From Euperipatoides rowelli (taxonomy: Eukaryota; Onychophora; Udeonychophora; Euonychophora; Peripatopsidae): 64,000 nucleotides of DNA. Positions 17,771-25,686 of this stretch are shown in pieces. The translations under genes and the position numbers were made by a program. The DNA is taken from assembly GCA_003024985.2 (NCBI GenBank), contig PXIH01S0000150.1, one strand, 5' to 3'. The notes under the pieces are model-generated. The model saw nothing but the letters and a program-made list of their open reading frames with translations. It did no database searches and was not told the DNA's origin. Each line of letters opens with the position of its first letter. The first letter of the stretch is position 1.

Positions 17771-17880
17771 CTTTTAGAAGCTTCAAAACAAATATAAAGT
17801 GAACCATCATCAGGCTTGGAAGAGGATAAGTAAGTTTCTTGATTTACAGATTCACATAAGTAAGAAGTCCAAAGTGGTAT
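17770..17880 (-). pseudogene. C-terminal end of an unidentified protein
   Basis: The minus strand reads PLWTSYLCESVNQETYLS then SSKPDDGSLYICFEASKR and a TAA, followed directly by a terminator. No start is visible: upstream the sequence turns into AT-rich Borrelia-like DNA at about 17885, so the 5' part was lost, possibly at the island edge. Family unknown. Confidence 0.45.
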
Positions 17881-18045
17881 ATAGCTTCCTTAATTTTTTA
17901 CATCATTACTATAATTATTTATATCATTACTAAAATAGTAAGCACATAAGCACTGAAAACATCTAGCTCATTGATTTTTTCAATTAAAAGAAATAAACTA
18001 AACAATAAGATTAATTAATATGAAATATTAAAAAGAGAGTGATGA

Positions 18046-18759
18046 ATGTGCAATAATACCCAAAGAATAAGCAGCAAATCACTTGCTAATGAAAAAAAAC
18101 AAAACAATATCCCTAAAAATGAACTTTTTAGCTCATTATCTCACTTAGTGGGTATTGTTCTTGCTTTAAGTGGAACAGCTATCCTTACTACTATATCATT
18201 ATTTAAAAAAAATAATAGCTACACAATAACCTTTGTTATTTATGGTTTATCAATGATACTACTTTACACAATGAGTACGTTGTATCATATCTTTCCCAAA
18301 GGAAGCTCAATTAAGGCCCTTTTTAGGAAATTCGATCATATCTCAATATTCTTCTTAATTGCTGGAACTTACACACCACCTTGTACGATTCTTCTAAACA
18401 ATAAGAATGGCTGGTTAATACTTACTATAATTTGGTCATTAACATTTGTAGGGGTTATCCTTAAGATATTTTATCTCAATAATAGTGGATGGGTAAACAG
18501 TACAGTCTATGTCCTAATGGGTTGGGTAGTCATATTTGCAATAAAACCTATTTTTAAATCTGTACCCTTTATTGGATTTTTTTGGCTTTTGTTTGGAGGA
18601 ATTTTTTATACAATTGGAGCAATTTTCTATGCTATTAGTAAAAAAATGAGTCTTATTACAGAAATGCTCTTGCATGATATATTTCACATCTTTATATTAC
18701 TTGGATCCATAGCTCATTTTTGGTTCATGTTACAATATGTTATTCCTACAATAAATTAA
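18046..18759 (+). CDS. PAQR / hemolysin III family membrane protein
   Basis: 237 residues with seven predicted membrane helices after a polar 30-residue head. Family histidine and serine motifs are present: [16 protein letters not shown] and [16 protein letters not shown] near the C-terminus, the presumed metal site of PAQR proteins. The family name hemolysin III comes from one Bacillus gene; most bacterial members have no shown haemolytic role and are better seen as integral membrane proteins of unknown activity. The gene is intact and begins right after the decayed island, 286 residues' worth of DNA away from any other gene on its strand. A weak ribosome site (GAGAGTGA) precedes the ATG. 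Confidence 0.85.
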   Translation: MCNNTQRISSKSLANEKKQNNIPKNELFSSLSHLVGIVLALSGTAILTTISLFKKNNSYTITFVIYGLSMILLYTMSTLYHIFPKGSSIKALFRKFDHISIFFLIAGTYTPPCTILLNNKNGWLILTIIWSLTFVGVILKIFYLNNSGWVNSTVYVLMGWVVIFAIKPIFKSVPFIGFFWLLFGGIFYTIGAIFYAISKKMSLITEMLLHDIFHIFILLGSIAHFWFMLQYVIPTIN

Positions 18760-18798
18760 AATTTTTTAAACATAAAAAGAAATAAAAATCATATTTTT

Positions 18799-18827
18799 AA
18801 GGTGCTTTTACAGACTGTAAACATCTT
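18799..18827. terminator. Hairpin between convergent hemolysin III-like gene and rseP
   Basis: An imperfect stem centred on TTTACAGACTGTAAA, extended outward by AAG-TG / CA-CTT pairing, lies in the 86-base gap between two convergent genes with A/T-rich flanks. It probably ends both transcripts. Confidence 0.5.
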
Positions 18828-18845
18828 AAATATTAATTATTAAAC

Positions 18846-20138
18846 TTAATATTTATTATTCATAATTTTGCTTATATCATTAATAATACCTAAGAAAAAA
18901 AGAATAAATACTATAGCAAAACCAAAAATATAAATCTTATAGATTAACCTGGCATCAAATCTTTTGCCTCTTAGTATCTCACAAAAAGTAATAAGAATTT
19001 GACCTCCATCCAATACAAATATGAATACAAAGAATAAATTCATACCAGCAACAATAACATTCAAAATAGAAACGATCCTCAAAAAATAAATAAAACCTGT
19101 ATTAAAAGATTGAGATAATATACTTACAATCCCAATTGGCCCAGAAATACTTTGAAAATTATTCATAAAATCTGTGAGAAAAATAAACACAGAAACTAAA
19201 CTCGATTCTAAAAGATTATAAGTAATTTTTAAAGCATTAGAAAAAGCAATAAAAATATTATCAGCTTTATCAGTCCTTGTAACAAAAGAACCAAAACTAA
19301 CACCTAAGAGTTTTTTATTATCTTGAAATAATATCTTAGAATAAGCCTTTTTATTTCGTCTTTCATATTCAACATACATTAACTGGTTAGTAATATCCTT
19401 AATCACAGTATCGTACTCAATCTTATTAGAAACTTTAATACCATTTACTGATATTATTTTATCTCCCTTCTTGAGTCCTGCAATGTAAGCAGGAGATCCT
19501 TCCATAACTTCATTAATAATAAGATCTATCCAAGGAGTAATTTCTCCAAATAACTTCTTAAAATTAGTATTTTTAGTAAATTTAGTATTCTTATTGGCTC
19601 TTAAAACCACAAAAGTTGTTTCAATATCATTGTCACTACTTAAAAATCTTTTTAAATCAGAAAAAGAATGAATATCATTATCATTAACTTTTAATATAAA
19701 ATCACCATTTTGAAAAATATTTTCTTCAGAAATTACACTAATTTTATTAGAATAATCAGAATATGTAACTCCTATTAACTCTAAAATAATAAAAAGAAAA
19801 AAAGCTAAAATCAAGTTAAATAAAGGCCCTCCAAAGTAAATTAATATTCTTTTTATAGGACTAACCCCTAGAAGAGAATCAAAATCAGGAACAAGTACCT
19901 TATTTTCTTTAAGCTCACGACTAAGATGATCAAATCCTTTCATTTTACAATAACCACCTAAAATAATAGGAGAAAACCTATACTCTGTACCTTTTATTAT
20001 GAATTTGAAAATACTAGGTCCAATTCCAACAGAAAAGACTTCTACTTTTACTTTAAATAACTTTGCAAATATAAAATGACCAAGCTCATGTATAAAAATA
20101 ACAAAACTTAGAGCCAAAATACTTAGAAAAACATACAA
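18846..20138 (-). CDS. rseP: RseP-type intramembrane zinc metalloprotease (site-2 protease)
   Basis: 430 residues. The zinc motif HELGH is at 17-21 in the first membrane helix, and the third ligand region FVLDGGQIL is in the C-terminal helices. At least one PDZ domain is clear (VMEGSPAYIAGLKKGDKIISVNGIKV, about 215-245) with a degenerate one before it. It cuts membrane-embedded substrates such as anti-sigma factors or signal peptide remnants. It is last in the block rpsB-tsf-frr-uppS-cdsA-rseP. In most bacteria dxr sits between cdsA and rseP; here only 18 bases separate them. Confidence 0.93.
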   Translation of the reverse strand: MYVFLSILALSFVIFIHELGHFIFAKLFKVKVEVFSVGIGPSIFKFIIKGTEYRFSPIILGGYCKMKGFDHLSRELKENKVLVPDFDSLLGVSPIKRILIYFGGPLFNLILAFFLFIILELIGVTYSDYSNKISVISEENIFQNGDFILKVNDNDIHSFSDLKRFLSSDNDIETTFVVLRANKNTKFTKNTNFKKLFGEITPWIDLIINEVMEGSPAYIAGLKKGDKIISVNGIKVSNKIEYDTVIKDITNQLMYVEYERRNKKAYSKILFQDNKKLLGVSFGSFVTRTDKADNIFIAFSNALKITYNLLESSLVSVFIFLTDFMNNFQSISGPIGIVSILSQSFNTGFIYFLRIVSILNVIVAGMNLFFVFIFVLDGGQILITFCEILRGKRFDARLIYKIYIFGFAIVFILFFLGIINDISKIMNNKY

Positions 20139-20156
20139 GGAATACCCTCCCCTACC

Positions 20157-21017
20157 TTAACTTGTTAAATATAAATAAAATATTGGAGCTGTAAGTAAAT
20201 AAGAATCAACTGAGTCTAATACTCCGCCTCTTCCTAAGATTAAGTCTCCAGAGTCTTTAAGAGCAACACTTCTTTTTAAGCCAGATTCAAACAAATCACC
20301 TACTATAGCGAAGAATCCTATTAAACACCCAAGTACAATAGCCTCATAATAGGTTGAATATATTAATTTATAAAAAACAGAAATAATAGCTACTAGAACA
20401 GAAAATAAAAATCCACATAAAAATCCTATTACAGTTTTATTAGGACTTAAAATACTAAGAGGTCTTTGTTTATCTTTATTTTCTCCAAAAAAATAACCAA
20501 AAATATATGCAATAGAATCATTGCCATTAACCATCAAAAATAACATCAACCCTAACTTCGAAAAATTAGGTAAAGTTGTAATTGCAATTAAAAATGACAT
20601 TAAAACTCCTGGATATATTAAGATAAATATTATTGACATGGCTTTATCTAAAAAACTTATAATTTCATCTTCCTTTATAAAAAGAGAATTAACTACCCAA
20701 TTACTAAAAATCAATATTACAATTAAATAAAAAATAGTCTCAATACCTATTGAGTAAAAATTAAAATTAACATAAGTCAAAATTGGTGGCATTATTCCTA
20801 AAAAAAAAGCTAAAATATTATCTAATTCAGCTTTTTTAATTTTAAGTATTTGGTTTAATTCTAAAGCAGACAGCCCACTAAGAATACAAATAACAATATT
20901 CAAGAATATATAGCCATATAAACCAACATAAAACAATAATAAAAGAATAGGTACAAAAATAAAAAACATTATAATGCGCTTAATAAATGCTATATTTCTA
21001 AATTTATTTTTTATCAA
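20157..21017 (-). CDS. cdsA: Phosphatidate cytidylyltransferase
   Basis: 286 residues, multispan membrane enzyme making CDP-diacylglycerol from phosphatidic acid and CTP, the branch point of phospholipid synthesis. About eight hydrophobic helices. The C-terminal signature is present in a variant form: FESGLKRSVALKDSGDLILG followed by RGGVLDSVDSYL, where the usual GHGGILDRxDS has H to R and R to S. The metal-binding aspartates are kept. The NDS-AYIFGYFFG segment (about 163-177) is also typical. The start lies 3 bases after the uppS stop. Confidence 0.9.
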   Translation of the reverse strand: MIKNKFRNIAFIKRIIMFFIFVPILLLLFYVGLYGYIFLNIVICILSGLSALELNQILKIKKAELDNILAFFLGIMPPILTYVNFNFYSIGIETIFYLIVILIFSNWVVNSLFIKEDEIISFLDKAMSIIFILIYPGVLMSFLIAITTLPNFSKLGLMLFLMVNGNDSIAYIFGYFFGENKDKQRPLSILSPNKTVIGFLCGFLFSVLVAIISVFYKLIYSTYYEAIVLGCLIGFFAIVGDLFESGLKRSVALKDSGDLILGRGGVLDSVDSYLLTAPIFYLYLTS

Positions 21018-21020
21018 TAT

Positions 21021-21710
21021 TTAACTCCCAAACCTTCTATTGCGTGTTAAAAAATATTCTAAATCTTTCTTATAGTTGTCTACGGTATACTCTGGCCAAA
21101 ACCTTTCTGAAAAAAATAACTCAGTATATGCAAGTCTCCACAAAAAAAAATTACTAATTCTTAAATCTCCACCCGTTCTTATCATAAAATCAATATCAGG
21201 TAAATCAGGATTGTCAAGATAATTCATGAACTGTCTTTCATCTAAAGATTCTGATTTTATGCCATTTATTAAAATTTTCTTACAAGCTCTGACTAATTCA
21301 TCCCTACCACCATAACTAATTGCAAGATTAAGAACAAGTCCATCGCATTTTTCTGTAAAAATAATAATATCCTGAATTAGTTTTTGAATAATATCCGGTA
21401 ATAGCATCAAATTTCCTGAAAAAATCACTTTAATATTATATTTTTTGTAAAATTTAGATGCATTTCTTAAATATTTTATAAATAATGACATTAAATAGTT
21501 GAGTTCTTCTTGAGCACGCTTCCAGTTCTCCGTAGAAAAAACATAAAGAGATAAATACTTTATCCCTATCTCACTTGAATATTTCACAATTTCTTTTGCT
21601 CTTTTAGCACCTTCTTTGTGACCATAAAGAGTTAACATGTTATTTTTTTTAGCCCATCTTCGATTGCCATCCATTATTATTGAAACATGATAGGGTAATA
21701 TTTTATCCAA
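21021..21710 (-). CDS. uppS: Isoprenyl (undecaprenyl) diphosphate synthase
   Basis: 229 residues. All cis-prenyltransferase motifs are present: MDGNRRWAKK with catalytic D14, YLSLYVFSTENWKR, AISYGGRDELVRA and the C-terminal PDIDFMIRTGGDLRISNFFL with LAYTELFF. It condenses isopentenyl diphosphate onto farnesyl diphosphate to give the lipid carrier for peptidoglycan. Six bases separate it from frr. Its isoprenoid substrate must come from a mevalonate pathway, since dxr is absent from this block. Confidence 0.95.
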   Translation of the reverse strand: MDKILPYHVSIIMDGNRRWAKKNNMLTLYGHKEGAKRAKEIVKYSSEIGIKYLSLYVFSTENWKRAQEELNYLMSLFIKYLRNASKFYKKYNIKVIFSGNLMLLPDIIQKLIQDIIIFTEKCDGLVLNLAISYGGRDELVRACKKILINGIKSESLDERQFMNYLDNPDLPDIDFMIRTGGDLRISNFFLWRLAYTELFFSERFWPEYTVDNYKKDLEYFLTRNRRFGS

Positions 21711-21716
21711 TTTAGA

Positions 21717-22274
21717 TTATCCTCCCCCCATTATCTCTTTTTCTTTACTTGCACACAACTCATCTAATTTTTTTACATAACTATTTGTTATATTTTGGAC
21801 TTCATCTAATATCTTCTTTAATCTGTCCTCTACTAATTCTTTATTTTTCTCTAACTTCTTAAAATTCTCATTTATATCACGACGTATATTCCTTAAAGCA
21901 ACTTTATATTCTTCTGACATAATTTTTGCGGATTTTGCTAGTTCTTTTCTGCGTTCAATAGTTAAAGCAGGAATTTTTATCCTAACAACTGTTCCATCAT
22001 TTGTAGGATTCATAGATAAATTAGAAGTTAGTATTGCTCTCTCAATTTCAAAAATGAGATTTTTATCCCATGGTTGAATTATTACAAGTCTTGCTTCAGG
22101 ATTTGAAATATTAGCAATATGAGTCAAAGGAGTTTTAGTACCATAACAATTAACTATCACTTTTTCAAATAAACTACTATTAATTCTTCCTGTTCTAAGA
22201 AACTTATATTCATTCTCAAGAGCAGTTTTAACTTTTTCCATTTTTTCGATTAATTCAGTCTTATAATCTTCCAT
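21717..22274 (-). CDS. frr: Ribosome recycling factor
   Basis: About 185 residues with the ATG at 22274, which has an AGAGGT site just upstream; a longer frame to 22292 would add six residues and lacks one. 185 is the standard length. Hallmarks are the domain with LRTGRINSSLFEKVIV, the LTHIANISNPEARLVIIQPWD segment and the C-terminal helix hairpin KIMSEEYKVALRNIRRDINE. With EF-G it splits post-termination ribosomes. It follows tsf closely; pyrH, often between them, is missing. Confidence 0.95.
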   Translation of the reverse strand: MEDYKTELIEKMEKVKTALENEYKFLRTGRINSSLFEKVIVNCYGTKTPLTHIANISNPEARLVIIQPWDKNLIFEIERAILTSNLSMNPTNDGTVVRIKIPALTIERRKELAKSAKIMSEEYKVALRNIRRDINENFKKLEKNKELVEDRLKKILDEVQNITNSYVKKLDELCASKEKEIMGGG

Positions 22275-22311
22275 ATTACCTCTACAAATCATAAATAATA
22301 AAATTTGTACC

Positions 22312-23151
22312 TTAATGGACGCCTATAGAAACATATTTAAATTCAATTAGCGCTACTTTACTACCAATTTCTTTAGAAACATTATCTAACTTTTTAGCAA
22401 CAGTAATTTTATCATCTTTAATAAACTCTTGTTCTAAGAAACAAATACCTGAAAGATCCTTATTAATTTTACCTTGTATAATATTTTTTAAAATATTCTC
22501 AGGCTTATTCATATCAGACATTTGTTTCATGAATATTTCTTCTTTTTCTTTTATATAAGCAGGCTCAACATCCTTAAAACTTAAATACATTGGTGCAAAT
22601 GCAGCTACATGCAAAGATAAATCAGTAGCAAGACTATTAATAATAGGATTAGTCAACTGTAATTTGTCTTCTAACTTAAGTTTTACTATAGCACCTATTC
22701 GACCATCACTATGAACATATACTTGTGCTAACTCAAATTCTCCTATATCAACAATGTCTACCCTACCAACTTGTAAATTCTCTTTTACTGTAGCTGTAAG
22801 TTCCTTAAGAGCATTTTGCTGTATCTCATTAAGTTCACTTACTCCTTGTTCAACAAGCTCTTTAGTTAACACCACACCAAAATGAATAAAATCTTTAGTA
22901 GAAGCTACAAAATCTGTTTCACAAGATAGAAGTAAAAGTCCAGCATGCTTTTCACCTGCATAAGCAAATATCCTACCTTCATGAGCTTCCCTAGAACTTC
23001 TTTTCTCGGCATTAACTATTCCTAACTCTTTTAACTTCTTTATAGCAAGCTCAAAATCACCATTAGCTGCTTCAAGTGCTTTTTTACAATCACTAAATCC
23101 AGCATTTGTCATAGTTCTTAATCTTTTTACATCTATTGGAGTTATAGGCAT
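22312..23151 (-). CDS. tsf: Elongation factor Ts
   Basis: 279 residues. Starts with the UBA-like domain (VKRLRTMTNAGFSDCKKALEA) and contains the nucleotide-exchange region LLSCETDFVA near 73-82. It recharges EF-Tu with GTP. The ATG shares one base with the rpsB stop (TAATG), so the two are translationally coupled. The C-terminal domain ends LIEFKYVSIG. Confidence 0.96.
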   Translation of the reverse strand: MPITPIDVKRLRTMTNAGFSDCKKALEAANGDFELAIKKLKELGIVNAEKRSSREAHEGRIFAYAGEKHAGLLLLSCETDFVASTKDFIHFGVVLTKELVEQGVSELNEIQQNALKELTATVKENLQVGRVDIVDIGEFELAQVYVHSDGRIGAIVKLKLEDKLQLTNPIINSLATDLSLHVAAFAPMYLSFKDVEPAYIKEKEEIFMKQMSDMNKPENILKNIIQGKINKDLSGICFLEQEFIKDDKITVAKKLDNVSKEIGSKVALIEFKYVSIGVH

Positions 23152-23930
23152 TAATACTCCCCTTTTTGATTTTTTGATTGATCATCTTTTGCCTTGAATT
23201 CCTCTGTTAATCTTTCTTCTTTTAAAACTTCCATTGATTGCATTTCTATTGATTTATCACTTGTTTTAACTGAATCTGAGATTGCCTTTGCAACTAAAGC
23301 AATAGAACGAACAGCATCATCATTACCAGGAATTGGAAAATCAATATTATCAGGATCACAGTTAGTATCAACCAATGAAATCACTGGAATATTTAATTTT
23401 TTTGCTTCGTTTACTGCCAATTGTTCTTTTTTAGAATCAATTATAAACAAGTAATCTGGTAATGCTTCCATATCTTTTATTCCTGATAAGCTTTTTTCAA
23501 GCTTTGATTTCAAGCGTTTAAAGCATAATACTTCCTTCTTACTACAAGAAGCAAATGTTCCATCAATTTCCATTTTTTCGATTTTCTTAAGTTTCAAAAT
23601 AGACTTCTTTACTGTATTAAAATTTGATAACATACCTCCATACCATTTATTGTTAACAAAAGGCATATCACAATTTTTTGCTTCTTGCTCAATGATTCCT
23701 TTTGCTTGAGGTTTTGTTCCAACAAAAAGTATTGTCTTACCGACTTTTGCTGCTTGAGCGACAGCATCACAAGAATCTTTAAGCCTCTGTAAAGTTTGCT
23801 GTAAATCCAAAATATGTACTTCATTTCTTTTCGAGTAAACAAACCTTTTCATCTTTGGATGCAACTTCTTAACTGGATGACCAAAATGTACCCCTGCCTC
23901 CAAAAGATTTTTCATTGTTACTGTTAACAA
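23151..23930 (-). CDS. rpsB: 30S ribosomal protein S2
   Basis: 259 residues. The start is a TTG at 23930, five bases after an AGGAGG; the internal ATG (sixth codon) has none. Conserved S2 blocks: [85 protein letters not shown] and the C-terminal [20 protein letters not shown]. It binds 16S rRNA on the 30S subunit. First gene of the tsf-frr-uppS-cdsA-rseP run. A promoter probably lies in 23940-24045, but I cannot assign boxes. Confidence 0.97.
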   Translation of the reverse strand: MLTVTMKNLLEAGVHFGHPVKKLHPKMKRFVYSKRNEVHILDLQQTLQRLKDSCDAVAQAAKVGKTILFVGTKPQAKGIIEQEAKNCDMPFVNNKWYGGMLSNFNTVKKSILKLKKIEKMEIDGTFASCSKKEVLCFKRLKSKLEKSLSGIKDMEALPDYLFIIDSKKEQLAVNEAKKLNIPVISLVDTNCDPDNIDFPIPGNDDAVRSIALVAKAISDSVKTSDKSIEMQSMEVLKEERLTEEFKAKDDQSKNQKGEY

Positions 23931-24048
23931 AATAACCTCCTATAATAATATTATATAACTCTTGATTACCTAATAATTTTTAAACAAAAATTTATTTAAT
24001 TTATATAAATAATAGTATAAAATAATTCACTTAATAACTCTACTCCTA

Positions 24049-24324
24049 TTACAAATCATTTTTATTCCTCTCCAAAAATCTTATTAATAAAACTAAACTT
24101 ATTGAGCCAATAATAGGAAACGAATAAAAAAAGATATTCAAACGTCTATCAAAATAATTATTATAAAAAATAGGAATTATAAATGAAAATAACACTCCAC
24201 CTAATAAACTAATTAAATATAACAAACTTGAATTAAAATTAAGTATTTTAAAGTATCGAACAACAAAAAAAACAACAAAAGATATTATTAGATTTGTTAA
24301 AAACAAATGTAAAAAAAATACCAT
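24049..24324 (-). CDS. Small multispan membrane protein, unknown
   Basis: 91 residues starting at an ATG with AGGAG seven bases upstream. Three hydrophobic segments (FLTNLIISFVVFFVVRYF, LLYLISLLGGVLFSFIIPIF, FFYSFPIIGSISLVLLIRF) and a basic end. No family recognised. It lies nine bases after the lipoprotein gene at 24334-25068 and so is probably in the operon that comes from rpsA. Confidence 0.65.
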   Translation of the reverse strand: MVFFLHLFLTNLIISFVVFFVVRYFKILNFNSSLLYLISLLGGVLFSFIIPIFYNNYFDRRLNIFFYSFPIIGSISLVLLIRFLERNKNDL

Positions 24325-24333
24325 CCCAACTCC

Positions 24334-25068
24334 TTAATCTAACTTAATACTTTTAATATATCCTGCATTAAACAATATGCTGTATTCATTAATATTTAAT
24401 ACATCACCAATTCCTACTACAAATATAGCTATATTATAGCTAGCAGTTCGATCTACAAAAAATTCATCATCAATGTGCTTTAAGTCCCTAGGACGATTTT
24501 GCTTAACTAAACTTTTCAGTTTTCCTTTATCTAAGGAATTATCAAACCTAGAATATTGTTTATCTTTATCTACATAAGCTCTGTATATTTCCATCTTAGA
24601 AATCATAGAATCTGAAATTAGATCAATTATTTTAATAAAAGGATGATGAACTCTAATATGGTTTCTAAGTACAGTAAAATTAATCTCAAACTTTAATAGC
24701 CGTTTATTCCTAACATGATCAAAAATTTTTATAGTAGGCTTTCCAGAAAAATTATCTTTATCTAGATTTATTTTAAAAAAATTTCTGGAATTAAAAGAAG
24801 ATTCAACATTAAATCGTGACTTTAAATAATTATAATCACTATTCATAGAATTTTTAAAACTAGAATTGTGTTCATAAAATTTATAATATACATCAAAACC
24901 TCTCAATTTCAAATTATTAATATTATCAAAATAGTTTACAGGCAATTGAAAAAAAACACTATTATCAGAAGTATGAGATATTTTTTCAGGTGAATCTATA
25001 AAAATAATTTCATCTAAACCACAATGACAGAAAAATACACTCAAAACTACATATCTTATATACTTCAT
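24334..25068 (-). CDS. Probable lipoprotein, unknown
   Basis: 244 residues. The N-terminus YIRYVVLSVFFCHCGLDE is a lipoprotein-type signal with cysteines at 14 and 16, either of which could be lipidated under the loose spirochaetal rules. The rest is a soluble, mostly beta-like protein (KPTIKIFDHVRNKRLLKFEI, NIAIFVVGIGDVL). No family recognised. It sits 18 bases after a TPR membrane protein gene and before a small membrane protein gene. Confidence 0.65.
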   Translation of the reverse strand: MKYIRYVVLSVFFCHCGLDEIIFIDSPEKISHTSDNSVFFQLPVNYFDNINNLKLRGFDVYYKFYEHNSSFKNSMNSDYNYLKSRFNVESSFNSRNFFKINLDKDNFSGKPTIKIFDHVRNKRLLKFEINFTVLRNHIRVHHPFIKIIDLISDSMISKMEIYRAYVDKDKQYSRFDNSLDKGKLKSLVKQNRPRDLKHIDDEFFVDRTASYNIAIFVVGIGDVLNINEYSILFNAGYIKSIKLD

Positions 25069-25086
25069 CTAACAGAATTTCATAAA

Positions 25087-25686
25087 TTAATTTAATTCCA
25101 AAAGTTTATTATTAGCTATATTAACATATAAATTATTTTTATAAGGAAACTTAACTATCTCGCTATACACTTTTTTAGCTTCTTCCTTATTTTCCACCTC
25201 TATAATAATTCCTTTATATAAAAGAGCTTTTATCTTTATAAAATCAAGTTTTGTAGTATTAATAATACTATCATAAATACTAATAGCTTCTTTTGTTCTA
25301 TTCAATTTCTCAAAAATTACACCTTTATTTAAATATGCCAAATCTTTCTCAACATTATTTGACTTAATAGCCTTCTCAAGTTCTATTAATGCGTCTTCAT
25401 ATCGATTCTTGCTATGAAAATAAATAGATNTAGATAGATAAAATCTATAAAGAAAATCTTTACCTATTTCAGATTCATTAAAAAAAAATTTTTCTATTTT
25501 TAATTCAATATCTTTCTTGTTAGTTTCTTGAGTTTCTTGTAAATATAAAAACAAATCATTCTCAAAATTCTCTACTATTTGACCACTTGAACTTACATAA
25601 CTTGTGTCTTTAAAATTCAAAAAAAGTAAAAAAACAATAAATATTCCTATGGAAATAAAAAACAATAATAATTTATTATTAGACAT
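25087..25686 (-). CDS. TPR-repeat protein with N-terminal membrane anchor
   Basis: 199 residues. Helix 5-23 (LLLFFISIGIFIVFLLFL) anchors it; the rest faces the periplasm and carries about three TPR units (ALIELEKAIKSNNVEK, AYLNKGVIFEKLNRTKEAI). One base (25430) is undetermined, leaving one residue unknown, without changing the frame. The start overlaps the rpsA stop by one base. Function unknown; likely a scaffold. Confidence 0.75.
   Translation of the reverse strand: MSNNKLLLFFISIGIFIVFLLFLNFKDTSYVSSSGQIVENFENDLFLYLQETQETNKKDIELKIEKFFFNESEIGKDFLYRFYLSXSIYFHSKNRYEDALIELEKAIKSNNVEKDLAYLNKGVIFEKLNRTKEAISIYDSIINTTKLDFIKIKALLYKGIIIEVENKEEAKKVYSEIVKFPYKNNLYVNIANNKLLELN

Noticed and set aside
17885-18045. 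CRISPR-like or iteron repeats from the repeated atcattacta
   Set aside because: Only two or three imperfect short copies in AT-rich DNA, without regular spacing.
18046-18759. Annotation as a true haemolysin
   Set aside because: The match is to the PAQR/hemolysin III membrane family; nothing in the sequence supports a lytic activity.
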